Shown in pieces: positions 33,272 through 42,446 of a stretch of 64,000 nucleotides of DNA. Made by a program: the position numbers and the translations under genes. This DNA comes from an uncultured Ruminococcus sp. GTDB taxonomy: Bacteria > Bacillota > Clostridia > Oscillospirales > Ruminococcaceae. The notes beneath the pieces were generated by a model. The model was not told the DNA's origin. It made no database searches and worked only from the letters and a program-made list of their open reading frames with translations. The first letter of the stretch is position 1, and every line of letters starts with the position of its first letter. Where the stretch lies: positions 1 to 64,000 of the forward strand of contig CALXIQ010000024.1 in assembly GCA_944388405.1 (NCBI GenBank), in the 5' to 3' direction.

Positions 33272-34732
33272 CTAATCCTCAGCGACGGAAATTTGCTCCT
33301 CCGAAGCGACGCCTTTTGGCTTTTTGAAGTATTGCCTGGTTTCCCTTACGATTACAGGACTTAATGCAAACAACGCCGTAATATTTGGAATTGCCATAAG
33401 TCCGTTGAAGATGTCCGCAATTGTCCATACGGAGCTTACGGTCATGTAAGGTCCGATAAATACGGCAAGAATGTACAGCACTCTGTAAACCTTAACGGCG
33501 CCTATTTTTCCGCCCGAAAGATATTCAAGGCAGCGTTCGCCGTAATAATTCCAGCCTAAAATTGTGGTGAAGGCAAAGAACACAAGGCACACCATCAGTA
33601 AAAACGCAGGTACCGACGACGGCAGAAAGTAAAAGCCCTCCTTAAAAGCATGAGTTGTAACCTCAACGCCTTCGTACGGCTGACCGGTAGCAGGGTTGAT
33701 AGCTTCGTAGCTTCCCATCATGATAATTGAAATTCCGGTCATTGTGCATACTATAATCGTGTCGATAAAGGTTCCGCACATTGAAACAAGTCCCTGACGC
33801 ACAGGGTCATTGCTCTTTGCGGCGGCTGCAGCGATAGGAGCTGAGCCAAGTCCCGATTCGTTTGAAAAGATGCCTCGTGCAACACCCTTTTGCATTGCTA
33901 CGAATATCATAGGCAGCGAACCGCCTGCCGCAGCCTTAAAGCTGAAAGCCTCCGAGAAAATCAGTGAAATTGCCGACGGCAGTCTTTCTATGTTAACTAT
34001 AACCAACACAAGACAGGTAACAATATATAATACCGCCATAAAGGGAACAATGATCTGTGAAAATCCCGAAATACGCTTTATTCCGCCGATGATAACCAGA
34101 GCGGCGCAAAGGGTTATCAGTAATCCGGAAACAATTACGGAAATTGTGTACTCAGAACCGAAAATGCTTACGGTATGCTCTCTTGCCGGGTCAAAGAAAT
34201 TCTGCACCGCCGAAGATATGCCGTTGACCTGTGAAAACGTACCTATTCCGAAAAGTCCTACGCATGCGCCGAAAAAGGCAAAAATCTTTGCAAGCCACTT
34301 CCACTTTATACCCATTCCGTTTTCAATGTAATAGAAGGGACCTCCGCACACGTGACCGTTTTCATCAATTTTTCTGTATTTGATAGCGAGAAATCCTTCG
34401 GAGAACTTGGTCGCCATTCCGAGAAATGCGGCAAGCCACATCCAGAACAATGCCCCCGGACCTCCCGAAAGTATACCTACCGCCGTTGCAACGCCTACTA
34501 TGTTTCCTGTGCCTATGGTAGCAGAGAGAGCAGTGCACAGCGCGCCGAAGCTTGAAATTTCACCTTCGCCGCCTTCTTCGTTCTTAAACATGAATTTTAA
34601 CGCTTTGGGAAGATGAATAAGCTGAAGCAGTCTTAATCTGAACGTAAGGTAAACGCCTGCCGCCATAATAAGCACAATAAGCGGAACTCCCCACACGATG
34701 TTATTTATATTTTCCAGTAAACTTTGAAACAT
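33272..34732 (-). CDS. alanine/glycine:cation symporter (AGCS)
   Basis: The 486-residue protein has about ten to eleven membrane segments and AGCS signatures: ALSATIGTGNIVGVATA, GPGALFWMW, GPFYYIENG and FSNESGLGSAPIAAAAA. These carriers use a sodium or proton gradient to import alanine or glycine. It is a single gene with a clear ribosome binding site (AAAGGAAAA) and converges on the Gx operon. Confidence 0.94.
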   Translation of the reverse strand: MFQSLLENINNIVWGVPLIVLIMAAGVYLTFRLRLLQLIHLPKALKFMFKNEEGGEGEISSFGALCTALSATIGTGNIVGVATAVGILSGGPGALFWMWLAAFLGMATKFSEGFLAIKYRKIDENGHVCGGPFYYIENGMGIKWKWLAKIFAFFGACVGLFGIGTFSQVNGISSAVQNFFDPAREHTVSIFGSEYTISVIVSGLLITLCAALVIIGGIKRISGFSQIIVPFMAVLYIVTCLVLVIVNIERLPSAISLIFSEAFSFKAAAGGSLPMIFVAMQKGVARGIFSNESGLGSAPIAAAAAKSNDPVRQGLVSMCGTFIDTIIVCTMTGISIIMMGSYEAINPATGQPYEGVEVTTHAFKEGFYFLPSSVPAFLLMVCLVFFAFTTILGWNYYGERCLEYLSGGKIGAVKVYRVLYILAVFIGPYMTVSSVWTIADIFNGLMAIPNITALFALSPVIVRETRQYFKKPKGVASEEQISVAED

Positions 34733-34806
34733 TAATTCTTTTTTCCTTTCTGTAGCCTATAAGTGCATAGGCAAAAATATCTGATGCTTCAATACACCGG
34801 CAAGCA

Positions 34807-35805
34807 TTAATCTCCCGTAGATTCCCGGAGAATTATTTTGTGTTCAACATAGTAATACTTGTTATCCTTGTTTGAGGAGGAGAAATTGTCGATTAGCTTT
34901 TGTATAACAAGCTTGCCCATTCTTACGCAGGGCTGTTCCACCGTTGAAACAGTGGGATACATCATTTCGCACATAGTTATATTGTCAAATCCCATTATAG
35001 AAATATCTGAACCGACTTTAAGTCCAAGCTCACTGGCTTTTTTGATAGCCTTCATGGCTAAAATATCCGAAACCGCAAAAATAGCGGTAGGCTTGTCCTC
35101 AAGCGAAGCAAAATATTCCATAGCCGCTTCGCCCTGTATGGGATCGTCGTAAGATGCACTGTATATATAATCCAAATTAACGGGTATGTTGTGATCTTCA
35201 AGCGCCTTAAGGTATCCCGCTTTGCGCTGAATTGATGAAACCGCCGTCTTTTCGGCTTCTATAAGTCCGATTTTTCTGTGACCCTTTTTAATGAGCGTGC
35301 AAACGGCGTCGTATGCCGCCAGCTCATCGTTTACAGTAACCGTTAACACATTTGCGCCTTCAACGCCCTCGCAGCAAAGTGCAATATCGTAATTTTCCGC
35401 AAGGCTGTTAAGCTTATCGGCGTCGTATGTTGTACCGAGAAGCACAGCTCCGTCAACAGTACGGTTAAACAACATGTTCATCTGCCTGTCCTCAATCTGA
35501 GTGTTCTGCGATGTGGTAGTTGAAATAATGTCATATCCGACCTTGTTTGCATAAAGCTGCATACCGGCTACAATTTTCATATAAAGCGAGTGGTCGGAAG
35601 TGGGCATTGTGACAAGTATAACGTTTGTAGCGCGTTTTCTCAGGTTTCTGCCGAGGAAATTCGGAGAATATCCAAGTCTTTCAATAGTTTCCCTTACCAG
35701 CTTAGCCGAGCTTTCGGAAACGTTTGAGCTCCCGTTAAGAACTCTTGAAACCGTAGCGACCGAAACGCCCGCCTCACGGGCAACATCTTTTATCGTTACG
35801 CTCAT
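34807..35805 (-). CDS. LacI-family transcriptional regulator
   Basis: The 332-residue protein begins with the LacI helix-turn-helix TIKDVAREAGVSVATVSRVL (20 residues) and continues as a periplasmic-binding-protein-like domain. ATG 35805 gives the usual length; the in-frame ATG at 35880 adds a non-homologous extension. No sugar gene is adjacent except the AGCS symporter downstream on the same strand, so the effector is unknown. Confidence 0.93.
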   Translation of the reverse strand: MSVTIKDVAREAGVSVATVSRVLNGSSNVSESSAKLVRETIERLGYSPNFLGRNLRKRATNVILVTMPTSDHSLYMKIVAGMQLYANKVGYDIISTTTSQNTQIEDRQMNMLFNRTVDGAVLLGTTYDADKLNSLAENYDIALCCEGVEGANVLTVTVNDELAAYDAVCTLIKKGHRKIGLIEAEKTAVSSIQRKAGYLKALEDHNIPVNLDYIYSASYDDPIQGEAAMEYFASLEDKPTAIFAVSDILAMKAIKKASELGLKVGSDISIMGFDNITMCEMMYPTVSTVEQPCVRMGKLVIQKLIDNFSSSNKDNKYYYVEHKIILRESTGD

Positions 35806-35928
35806 AGTTTTACCAATCCTTTCATTGTTTCTGACAAAGTTATTAATGGAATGTGTGCAGGCTGCATTTTTTACCGTCATATGTCTGTCTTGCAGCCGTC
35901 AAATTTAAAAATGTAATCATTCTCATCC

Positions 35929-35957
35929 ATTATACTACATTTAAATTCTTTATCCAA
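35929..35957 (-). promoter_or_regulatory. lacI-family gene promoter
   Basis: On the minus strand TTGGAT (35957-35952), 17 bp and TATAAT (35934-35929) give a promoter about 120 nt before the start. The rest of the 494-bp gap to 36300 is AT-rich. It holds no gene I can support and probably the promoter for the spoIIQ-like gene. Confidence 0.65.
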
Positions 35958-36299
35958 TATGCATTACTCACAAAATTAATTTTACATTTTAGTGTGTTTT
36001 GCTGTATAGTCTGACATTATTTATGGCCAAGCTCAACATAACCAGACAACAATATTATTTTTATCCATTAATGTATGATTGAGCAATTACGTTTATTTTA
36101 CAAAGAAATATTTTCCTTGTGCATAACAAAGCATTTAATGTCAACAATAATGGCAAAGGGATAATGCTTCCGATGGCATTATGTACCGTGGTTGGGGGCA
36201 GCGCTCCGAGCCGTAACAATCGGAGGACTTAACACAGGGAATACAGGCGAGGTTGTCGGGTATTGCCTCAACAAGCTTAATGATGAAAGGAATGTCGCT

Positions 36300-36986
36300 A
36301 TGAAAAAATTCAAAAATACCAGGTTGCACAAAATGATGGGCGGAAAAGGAATGTACATTACTTTAGGAGCCTGTCTGCTTGCAGTGGGCGGAGCAGGCGT
36401 TGCGGCTTACAACAGAGCGGTGACGCAAATCAACGATAGTCTTGACTTTTCATTGCCTGACGCATCCTCAGTGGTGCAGGAGCAGCAGGCGGACATGAAG
36501 CAGGAGGACGTTGAAATGGAGGACAGCAGCTCTGTAAGCGAGCAGATGGAAGAACTGTTATCAACCCAGCCCAACGTAATGCCGGTAAACGGAGAAATTA
36601 TCAATCCCTTCAGCAACGGCGAGCTGGTAAAATCCCAGACTCTTAACGTGTGGAAAACCCACGACGGCGTTGACATTGCCGCCGATGTCGGCACACAGGT
36701 GAAATCAATGAACAGGGGAGAGGTTACCGAAGTCCGTGAGGATGCCCTGTGGGGATATACAGTTACCATCGACCACGGCGACGGCATCGTCGGATATTAT
36801 TATAATCTTTCCTCGGCTGTAACGGTAGAGGAGGGTGACTCTGTGGAATCGGGACAGATTATCGGAGCGGTGGGCGATACGGCTCAGATAGAAGCCGCCG
36901 AGCCTTCACATCTCCACTTTGGACTGAAAAGAAACGGCGAGTGGATAGACCCTATAAATTATATAAATCCTAACAGCTCCAAGTAA
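36300..36986 (+). CDS. SpoIIQ-like M23 (LytM) membrane protein
   Basis: The 228-residue protein has an N-terminal membrane helix (about 15-37) and a linker rich in Glu/Gln/Asp. A C-terminal M23 peptidase-fold domain (about 95-225) shows THDGVDIA and SHLHFG, the usual zinc-binding pairs; GYYYN stands where many enzymes have a His-containing loop. Size and layout match SpoIIQ, which in spore formers links forespore and mother cell (SpoIIQ-SpoIIIAH). Start 36300 has GAAAGGAATG. The call as SpoIIQ rather than another M23 protein rests on size, anchor and organism. Confidence 0.7.
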   Translation: MKKFKNTRLHKMMGGKGMYITLGACLLAVGGAGVAAYNRAVTQINDSLDFSLPDASSVVQEQQADMKQEDVEMEDSSSVSEQMEELLSTQPNVMPVNGEIINPFSNGELVKSQTLNVWKTHDGVDIAADVGTQVKSMNRGEVTEVREDALWGYTVTIDHGDGIVGYYYNLSSAVTVEEGDSVESGQIIGAVGDTAQIEAAEPSHLHFGLKRNGEWIDPINYINPNSSK

Positions 36987-37181
36987 TTGACTTTATGCGG
37001 ATATAAAATAATATTACCGTCTTTCGGTTTACATTGAGTTCATAATTATATGATATTCTATGTAATGAAAACGCTTTGGCTTTATTTGTCGTCACTGCGT
37101 TATTGCACGGCAATTCGGGAAAACGCCGCTTTACTGCTTCGTTTCCCAACTGCCGAAGCTTTACCGAAAGGCGGAATTTTT

Positions 37182-37859
37182 ATGTTCAGTATAATGGTGG
37201 TGGAGGACGATAACAACACCCGCAGGCTTACTGCCGACGTGCTTGAGGAAAACGGCTATAAGGCCATAACTGCCAGAAACGGTGTGGAAGCCCTTGAAAT
37301 AATGGATGAAAAGCATATAGACCTGATTATTATGGACATTATGATGCCTGAGATGGACGGTTACGAGCTTACCGCTCAGCTGAGAAAGGCTGAGTGTAAC
37401 ATTCCAATACTTATGGTAACGGCAAAAGAAGCCCTCAGCGATAAAAAGAAAGGCTTCATAACAGGGGCAGATGACTACATGGTAAAGCCGGTGGATGAGG
37501 AGGAAATGCTGCTTAGAATAGCGGCGTTGCTCAGACGTTCAATGATAGCCAATGACCATAAGATTACCGCAGGCGAAACTGTGTTTGATTACGATACCCT
37601 CACCGTTACAAGCAACGGCAAAAAGACAGAGCTTCCACTGAAGGAGTTTTTGCTTATATACAAGCTGCTTTCCTATCCCAACAAGATTTTTACCCGCCGT
37701 CAGCTTATGGACGAAATCTGGGATATGGCTTCTGAAACCGACGAGCGAACGGTAGATGTACATATCAACCGCCTGAGGGAGCGTTTTAAGGATAACAAGG
37801 ATTTTGATATAATTACCGTAAGAGGTCTGGGATACAAGGCGGTGAAAAACGGTGAATAA
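37182..37859 (+). CDS. OmpR-family response regulator
   Basis: The 225-residue protein has a receiver (VEDDNNT, IIMDIMMPEMDG, MVKPVDE) and a winged-helix output domain (ELPLKEFLLI, VDVHINRLRERF, GLGYKAVK). ATG 37182 follows AAAGGCGG; upstream ATGs encode no homologous sequence. The kinase starts 8 bp before its stop. Confidence 0.92.
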   Translation: MFSIMVVEDDNNTRRLTADVLEENGYKAITARNGVEALEIMDEKHIDLIIMDIMMPEMDGYELTAQLRKAECNIPILMVTAKEALSDKKKGFITGADDYMVKPVDEEEMLLRIAALLRRSMIANDHKITAGETVFDYDTLTVTSNGKKTELPLKEFLLIYKLLSYPNKIFTRRQLMDEIWDMASETDERTVDVHINRLRERFKDNKDFDIITVRGLGYKAVKNGE

Positions 37860-38931
37860 ACGCAGGTTTCATATCGATAGGTTGCTTTTTAAAAAGCACA
37901 GATCCCTTAACGTCTGCGCAGTTATTCTGGTGTTTTCAATAATGATGTTAGCGGGTATGCTTACCTTTATAACCATTGTGCTTTTGAGGTATTTCGGACA
38001 TCTGCCAAACAAATTTGAAGCTCCCTTGATGCTGATGATAGTGTCGCTGTGCGTCAGCGTAATTATAGGAACAATACTTTCCGCAATGGCTACCCGTTCA
38101 TTTTTGAAGCCTATAAACGATATGCAGAAGGCTATGAAAAAGGTTGAGAGCGGCGATTTTTCTGTCAGGGTTTCAAGAGAAGAAACCTTTGGTGAAATCG
38201 ACGAGCTTGTTAAAAGCTTCAACCGTATGGTTGAGGAGCTTAACGGTATAGAGATGTTCAGGGAGGACTTTATAAACAGTTTTTCCCATGAATTTAAAAC
38301 ACCCATAGTTTCAATTCAGGGCTTTGCCAGACAGCTTAAAAAAGAGAATCTGTCAAATGAGAAAAAACGAGAATATATAGATATTATCATTTCCGAATCG
38401 GAACGACTGACTAAGCTTTCTTCAAACATTCTTTTGCTTAACAAATTTGAAAATCAGCAGTATATAACCGATACCTCGGATTTTTATCTTGATGAGCAGA
38501 TTAGAAATTGCATTCTACTGTTGGAAAAGCAGTGGACAAAAAAGAACATAGACTTTGACATAGAACTTGAGCCTATACTTTTTCACAGTAATCAGGAAAT
38601 GCTGTCCCAAGTGTGGTTGAACATACTGAGTAATTCCATAAAATTCAGTCCCGACAACACTACCATTACGGTTAAATCCCAGCTAAAGGGCAAAAGGATA
38701 CGCATTGATATCTGTGACCGTGGCGAGGGCATGGACGAAAACACGCTGAGCCATATTTTCGAGCGGTTTTATCAGGGTGACAGCGCTCATTCAAGGGAGG
38801 GAAACGGCCTTGGTCTGCCGCTGGTAAAACGTATCGTGGAGCTGTGCGGAGGACGGATAAGGGTAGAGTCCCAAAAGGGCAGAGGCACGGTTTTCTCGGT
38901 TTTTTTAGGAGAAAACTCCGAGGAAAAATAG
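37852..38931 (+). CDS. sensor histidine kinase with HAMP domain
   Basis: The 359-residue kinase starts at GTG, overlapping the regulator gene. It has two membrane segments (about 20-45 and 60-85) with a short loop, a HAMP linker (about 85-135), the His box FSHEFKTPIVSIQGF, and the ATPase boxes SNSIKFSPD, DRGEGMD and GLGLPLVK. No transporter is adjacent; the signal is unknown. Confidence 0.92.
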   Translation: MNKRRFHIDRLLFKKHRSLNVCAVILVFSIMMLAGMLTFITIVLLRYFGHLPNKFEAPLMLMIVSLCVSVIIGTILSAMATRSFLKPINDMQKAMKKVESGDFSVRVSREETFGEIDELVKSFNRMVEELNGIEMFREDFINSFSHEFKTPIVSIQGFARQLKKENLSNEKKREYIDIIISESERLTKLSSNILLLNKFENQQYITDTSDFYLDEQIRNCILLLEKQWTKKNIDFDIELEPILFHSNQEMLSQVWLNILSNSIKFSPDNTTITVKSQLKGKRIRIDICDRGEGMDENTLSHIFERFYQGDSAHSREGNGLGLPLVKRIVELCGGRIRVESQKGRGTVFSVFLGENSEEK

Positions 38932-38946
38932 CTTGAATACAAATGA

Positions 38947-38988
38947 AAATCCGGCCGTAAACGCAGCCTGCGCTTCACGGTCGGATTT
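38947..38988. terminator. bidirectional terminator
   Basis: AAATCCGGCCGT pairs with ACGGTCGGATTT (one G-T) between the convergent kinase and nadA. Confidence 0.8.
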
Positions 38989-39005
38989 ATTGCTGATACA
39001 AAATT

Positions 39006-39929
39006 TTATTCGCCAAGCCTGAGCATTTCGTCAATGCATACCCGGGCAGTGGCTATCTCCTGCTCAGTCATCTGAATTTCAAATGCCTGTCCGTTGTCAA
39101 TGCCTTTGCAGGAATTGTAAACATCCATAAGGGTGGTAAGCTTCATGTCGGGGCAAATAATTTTCTTTGAAAGTATGTAAAACTTTTTGTTTGGACATTC
39201 GTACTGAAGCTCTTCAGCTATGCTTATTTCTGTGCCGATAATAAATTCCTCGGCGTCGGAATTTTTGGCGTAATCTATTATCCCCGAGGTTGAGCCTATA
39301 TAATCAGCCTGTTCTGAGACACCGGGAACACATTCGGGATGAACCAGCACCAGAGCGTTGGGGTGAAGCTTTTTAACCTGCCTTACCTCCTCAGGGTCTA
39401 CCGAGGCATGAACGGGACAGCCCCCCTGCAAAAGCTTTATGTCCTTTTCGGGAACCATCTTCTGAACATACGCCCCAAGATTGCAGTCGGGAATAAACAG
39501 AATCTTTTTAGCGTCCATTGCTTTTACAATTTTCACCGCCGATGAGGAGGTAACGCAAACATCGCAGACAGCTTTTAACTTTGCGGTTGTGTTTATGTAA
39601 GCTACTACTTTTCTATCCGGCTCCTGCTTTTTCAAAGCTTCAATGTCATCCGGCTTCATCTGTTCCGCCATGGGACAGCCCGCCTGTGGGTTTGCTAAGA
39701 ACACACGCTTGTCGGGAGAAAGCATTTTAGCCGTTTCCGCCATAAAATGCACTCCGCAGAACAGAATATTTCTGTTGTCAACCTTTGAAGCGTCAACACT
39801 CAGTTTGTAGGAATCTCCCGTAAAATCGGCAATTTCCGTTATTTCACGAGCCTGATAGCTGTGAGCGAGAATACAAATGTCCTTTTCCTTTTTAAGTTTT
39901 AAAATTTCCTGCTGAATATCCTTTATCAT
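39006..39929 (-). CDS. nadA: quinolinate synthase
   Basis: NadA condenses iminoaspartate with dihydroxyacetone phosphate to quinolinate for NAD synthesis, using a 4Fe-4S cluster. The 307-residue protein has ILAHSYQAREITEIADFTGD (20 residues), NPQAGCPMAEQ, VCVTSSSA, HPECVPG and the C-terminal ICPDMKLTTL cysteine. nadB and nadC are not adjacent, so this is a lone copy in the window. Confidence 0.94.
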   Translation of the reverse strand: MIKDIQQEILKLKKEKDICILAHSYQAREITEIADFTGDSYKLSVDASKVDNRNILFCGVHFMAETAKMLSPDKRVFLANPQAGCPMAEQMKPDDIEALKKQEPDRKVVAYINTTAKLKAVCDVCVTSSSAVKIVKAMDAKKILFIPDCNLGAYVQKMVPEKDIKLLQGGCPVHASVDPEEVRQVKKLHPNALVLVHPECVPGVSEQADYIGSTSGIIDYAKNSDAEEFIIGTEISIAEELQYECPNKKFYILSKKIICPDMKLTTLMDVYNSCKGIDNGQAFEIQMTEQEIATARVCIDEMLRLGE

Positions 39930-39971
39930 AACATATCACCCGGTATTAAATTTTCGACAAATATATTTATA

Positions 39972-40000
39972 ATTATACGTCATGTAAACTGCGTTGTCAA
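39972..40000 (-). promoter_or_regulatory. nadA promoter
   Basis: On the minus strand TTGACA (40000-39995), 17 bp, TATAAT (39977-39972): a perfect consensus. A divergent promoter begins 36 bp away. Confidence 0.85.
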
Positions 40001-40035
40001 CCGCTTGTATGTCAAAATCGTATGGTGCAGATTAA

Positions 40036-40064
40036 TTGACTTTGTGCAAGAGGTCTGCTATAAT
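40036..40064 (+). promoter_or_regulatory. promoter of the nuclease-like gene
   Basis: TTGACT (40036-40041), 17 bp, TATAAT (40059-40064). Transcription would start near 40071. This rules out an in-frame start at 40036 and supports the TTG at 40093. Confidence 0.8.
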
Positions 40065-40092
40065 TATTTATCATGTGGCGGAGGCGTCTTTT

Positions 40093-40827
40093 TTGAACAG
40101 TGTGGAATTTGAAGCGGCAAGAAATAAAATAATATGCAGTGCCAGACAGAAAAACGGTATAGGGACTCTGGGTGAAAAGACCCTTCACGCCGTGCTGAAA
40201 AACTATTACGAGCCCCATACCGAGAACCACGAAATCAAAGTGGGCGGATTTGTAGCCGATATTGTAGGGGAAAACGGCATAATAGAGATTCAGACGAGAA
40301 ATTTTTCAAAGCTGACTAAAAAGCTGGAGCGGTTTCTTGAGTTTTGCAGCGTTACGGTAGTCTATCCCATAGCAACGGTGAAGTATCTGTCTTGGCTTGA
40401 CCCGATTTCGGGCGAAATTACAGACAGACGAAAATCTCCCAGAAAGGGCAGCATATACGATATAATACCTGAACTTTACAGCATAAAATACACCCTTGAC
40501 AATCCCCGCATGAACCTTTGCCTTTGTATGCTTGAGGTGGAGGAAATTAAATACCTTAACAGACGCACCAAAAGCCGAAAGAAAGGCACGTCTAAATGCG
40601 ATCGTATTCCCCTTAAGCTGATGGACGAAATTTACATCCGAAGTCCCTATGATTACAACATCTTTTTGCCCAAAACGCTGCCTGAGGAGTTTACCTCCCT
40701 TGACCTGGCGGCTCACGCCGGGATAATCCGCCCTCTTGCCCAGACTACCCTTAATATACTTTCTTATCTTGAGGTTGTGGAACGCTGCGGCAAATACGGC
40801 AACAACATAATCTACCGCAGGAAATAG
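40093..40827 (+). CDS. unrecognised protein with PD-(D/E)XK-like motif
   Basis: The 244-residue protein starts at TTG 40093, eight nt after GGAGG and downstream of its promoter. The N-terminal half has GTLGEKTLHAVLKNYY, then HEIKVGGFVADIVGENGI and IEIQTRNF. The Asp...Glu-X-Gln pattern with a preceding Glu recalls the D...EXK/Q core of restriction-like nucleases. The middle is basic (RRTKSRKKGTSK). The C-terminal part (about 200-240) could be a winged helix. Members of this group appear conserved in Clostridia, but I do not know a named function. Confidence 0.65.
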   Translation: MNSVEFEAARNKIICSARQKNGIGTLGEKTLHAVLKNYYEPHTENHEIKVGGFVADIVGENGIIEIQTRNFSKLTKKLERFLEFCSVTVVYPIATVKYLSWLDPISGEITDRRKSPRKGSIYDIIPELYSIKYTLDNPRMNLCLCMLEVEEIKYLNRRTKSRKKGTSKCDRIPLKLMDEIYIRSPYDYNIFLPKTLPEEFTSLDLAAHAGIIRPLAQTTLNILSYLEVVERCGKYGNNIIYRRK

Positions 40828-40855
40828 CTGCTTTTCAAAATTTACATTTGTGCGC

Positions 40856-40885
40856 TTTACAAGGGTACTTTAATTGAGTTATAAT
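40856..40885 (+). promoter_or_regulatory. promoter of dacF-like gene
   Basis: TTTACA (40856-40861), 18 bp, TATAAT (40880-40885), 39 bp before the ATG. Confidence 0.65.
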
Positions 40886-40924
40886 ATATTATTATGAATT
40901 TATTCCGAAAGGGTTTTGATATAA

Positions 40925-42328
40925 ATGAAGTTTGCAAGAAAAATGTGTATTGCGCTTGTGCTGGCGTTGACGGCAAGCGTTTTGTCTTCAATAACAGCGT
41001 CGGCTATTACTTTTACGCCCACTTCGGGGGTTGATGAGGAGGGTAACCCAATACCCCTTGAGCTTTATTCCGAATCGGTGTATATGATGAATCTTGACAC
41101 CGGCGACGTTATCGTTGATATAAACGGCGACGAGGAGCGTGCGCCGGCTTCCCTTACAAAAATAATGACGGCGGCAGTGCTGCTGGACGAGTTTGACGGC
41201 GACGCGGAGCGAATGAAAGCGGAGTACGTTTCCGCAGGCAGCGAAGCCTTTGACGAGCTTTACGGTACGGGAGCTTCCACCGCCGATATACGACCATATG
41301 AAGAAGTGAATTATTACGACCTGCTGGCGGCGTTGATGATTCCATCCTCCTGCGAGGCGGCGAATATAATCGCAATAAATATTGCAGGCTCAATCAGTGA
41401 ATTTTGTGACATGATGAACGAAAAAGCTCAGCAGCTGGGACTTGAAAACTCCCATTTTTCCAATGCCCATGGACTTTTTGTGTCGCAAAACTATTCAAGC
41501 TGTCATGATATGGCGGTGCTTTGCAAATATCTCCTTGACAAGTACGAGGTCTTTGAGGAAATTGTAGCAATGCCTACCTATCAGATGGAAGCTACCGATT
41601 ATCATGCGGAAGGCTCGCTGCTTATAAATACAAACTATATGCTTTCGTCATCTTCCTATTACTACTATTCTGCTGTCAAGGGAATAAAGACGGGCTCTCT
41701 TGACGCTGCCGGACGTTGCCTTGCTTCCTATGCAAGCTATGACGGGTACAATTATCTTATTGTCACCATGGGAGCTCCCATGGACAAGCTGGAAGAGGAT
41801 GTTGAAAGAGGTGAGGAGGACCCCGATTCCTTTTACGCCAACGATGTGATTTACTACAATATGCTTGACCACGCCGCCCTGTACGACTGGGCTTTCTATT
41901 CTCTGACTGCCACGGATTTTATCAATCCCAGCAGCGAGGTTACCGAGGCTGTCGTTGAATTCGGCGAAAATGCCGATTATGTAAATCTTAAGCCTGCCGA
42001 AGGATACACTCAGCTGTGGCCCGACAGCATTTCGGTGGACCAGGTTGAGCGGCAGATAACCGTCAGGGACAATATCGTTGCTCCCATTGAACCCGGCGAC
42101 GTTCTGGGTGAAATGACGCTTATATACAACGATGAGGAAATTGCCACCATCGACCTTGTGGCAACCTCAAGGGTTGAGAGGGCAAACCTTGCCGCTAAGC
42201 TTGAGATTGCCAAGGCGTTTCCCGGGTCTACGGAATTTAAATACGCAATATATGCCGTTATAATGCTGTTTGTGGTGTATACGGTAGGTTATTTCATTTA
42301 TATGCAGTTTAAGTATATGAAAAAATGA
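40925..42328 (+). CDS. D-alanyl-D-alanine carboxypeptidase (S11, DacF-like)
   Basis: This penicillin-binding enzyme trims terminal D-Ala from peptidoglycan. It has 467 residues: a signal peptide (about 1-28), the SxxK box APASLTKIMTA, a KTG box GIKTGSLDAAG, and a C-terminal membrane anchor after a beta domain (about 445-462). In the place of the SxN motif it reads PSSCEAAN, so the usual Asn appears to be Cys. That change might alter activity. In spore formers DacF/DacB relatives act on cortex or wall. Confidence 0.9.
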   Translation: MKFARKMCIALVLALTASVLSSITASAITFTPTSGVDEEGNPIPLELYSESVYMMNLDTGDVIVDINGDEERAPASLTKIMTAAVLLDEFDGDAERMKAEYVSAGSEAFDELYGTGASTADIRPYEEVNYYDLLAALMIPSSCEAANIIAINIAGSISEFCDMMNEKAQQLGLENSHFSNAHGLFVSQNYSSCHDMAVLCKYLLDKYEVFEEIVAMPTYQMEATDYHAEGSLLINTNYMLSSSSYYYYSAVKGIKTGSLDAAGRCLASYASYDGYNYLIVTMGAPMDKLEEDVERGEEDPDSFYANDVIYYNMLDHAALYDWAFYSLTATDFINPSSEVTEAVVEFGENADYVNLKPAEGYTQLWPDSISVDQVERQITVRDNIVAPIEPGDVLGEMTLIYNDEEIATIDLVATSRVERANLAAKLEIAKAFPGSTEFKYAIYAVIMLFVVYTVGYFIYMQFKYMKK

Positions 42329-42389
42329 TACCTCTTTGAAAAGTTTGATTTTATGTTACCGATTCGTAGCTGCGCCTTTTAAGATGGAA

Positions 42390-42424
42390 AAAACTGCGTC
42401 CCTTGATTTAAGGAGCGCAGTTTT
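42390..42424. terminator. bidirectional terminator
   Basis: AAAACTGCG pairs with CGCAGTTTT with an inner CCTT/AAGG, between the convergent dacF-like and mgtE genes. Confidence 0.85.
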
Positions 42425-42446
42425 ATATTCGATGAAAAGCATGTCT

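Noticed and set aside
37050-37181. extended N-terminus of the response regulator at 37182
   Set aside because: The receiver starts right at 37182 after AAAGGCGG; upstream codons are leader sequence.
40036-40092. upstream start of the nuclease-like protein
   Set aside because: The region is the promoter itself (TTGACT-17-TATAAT), so it is not transcribed.
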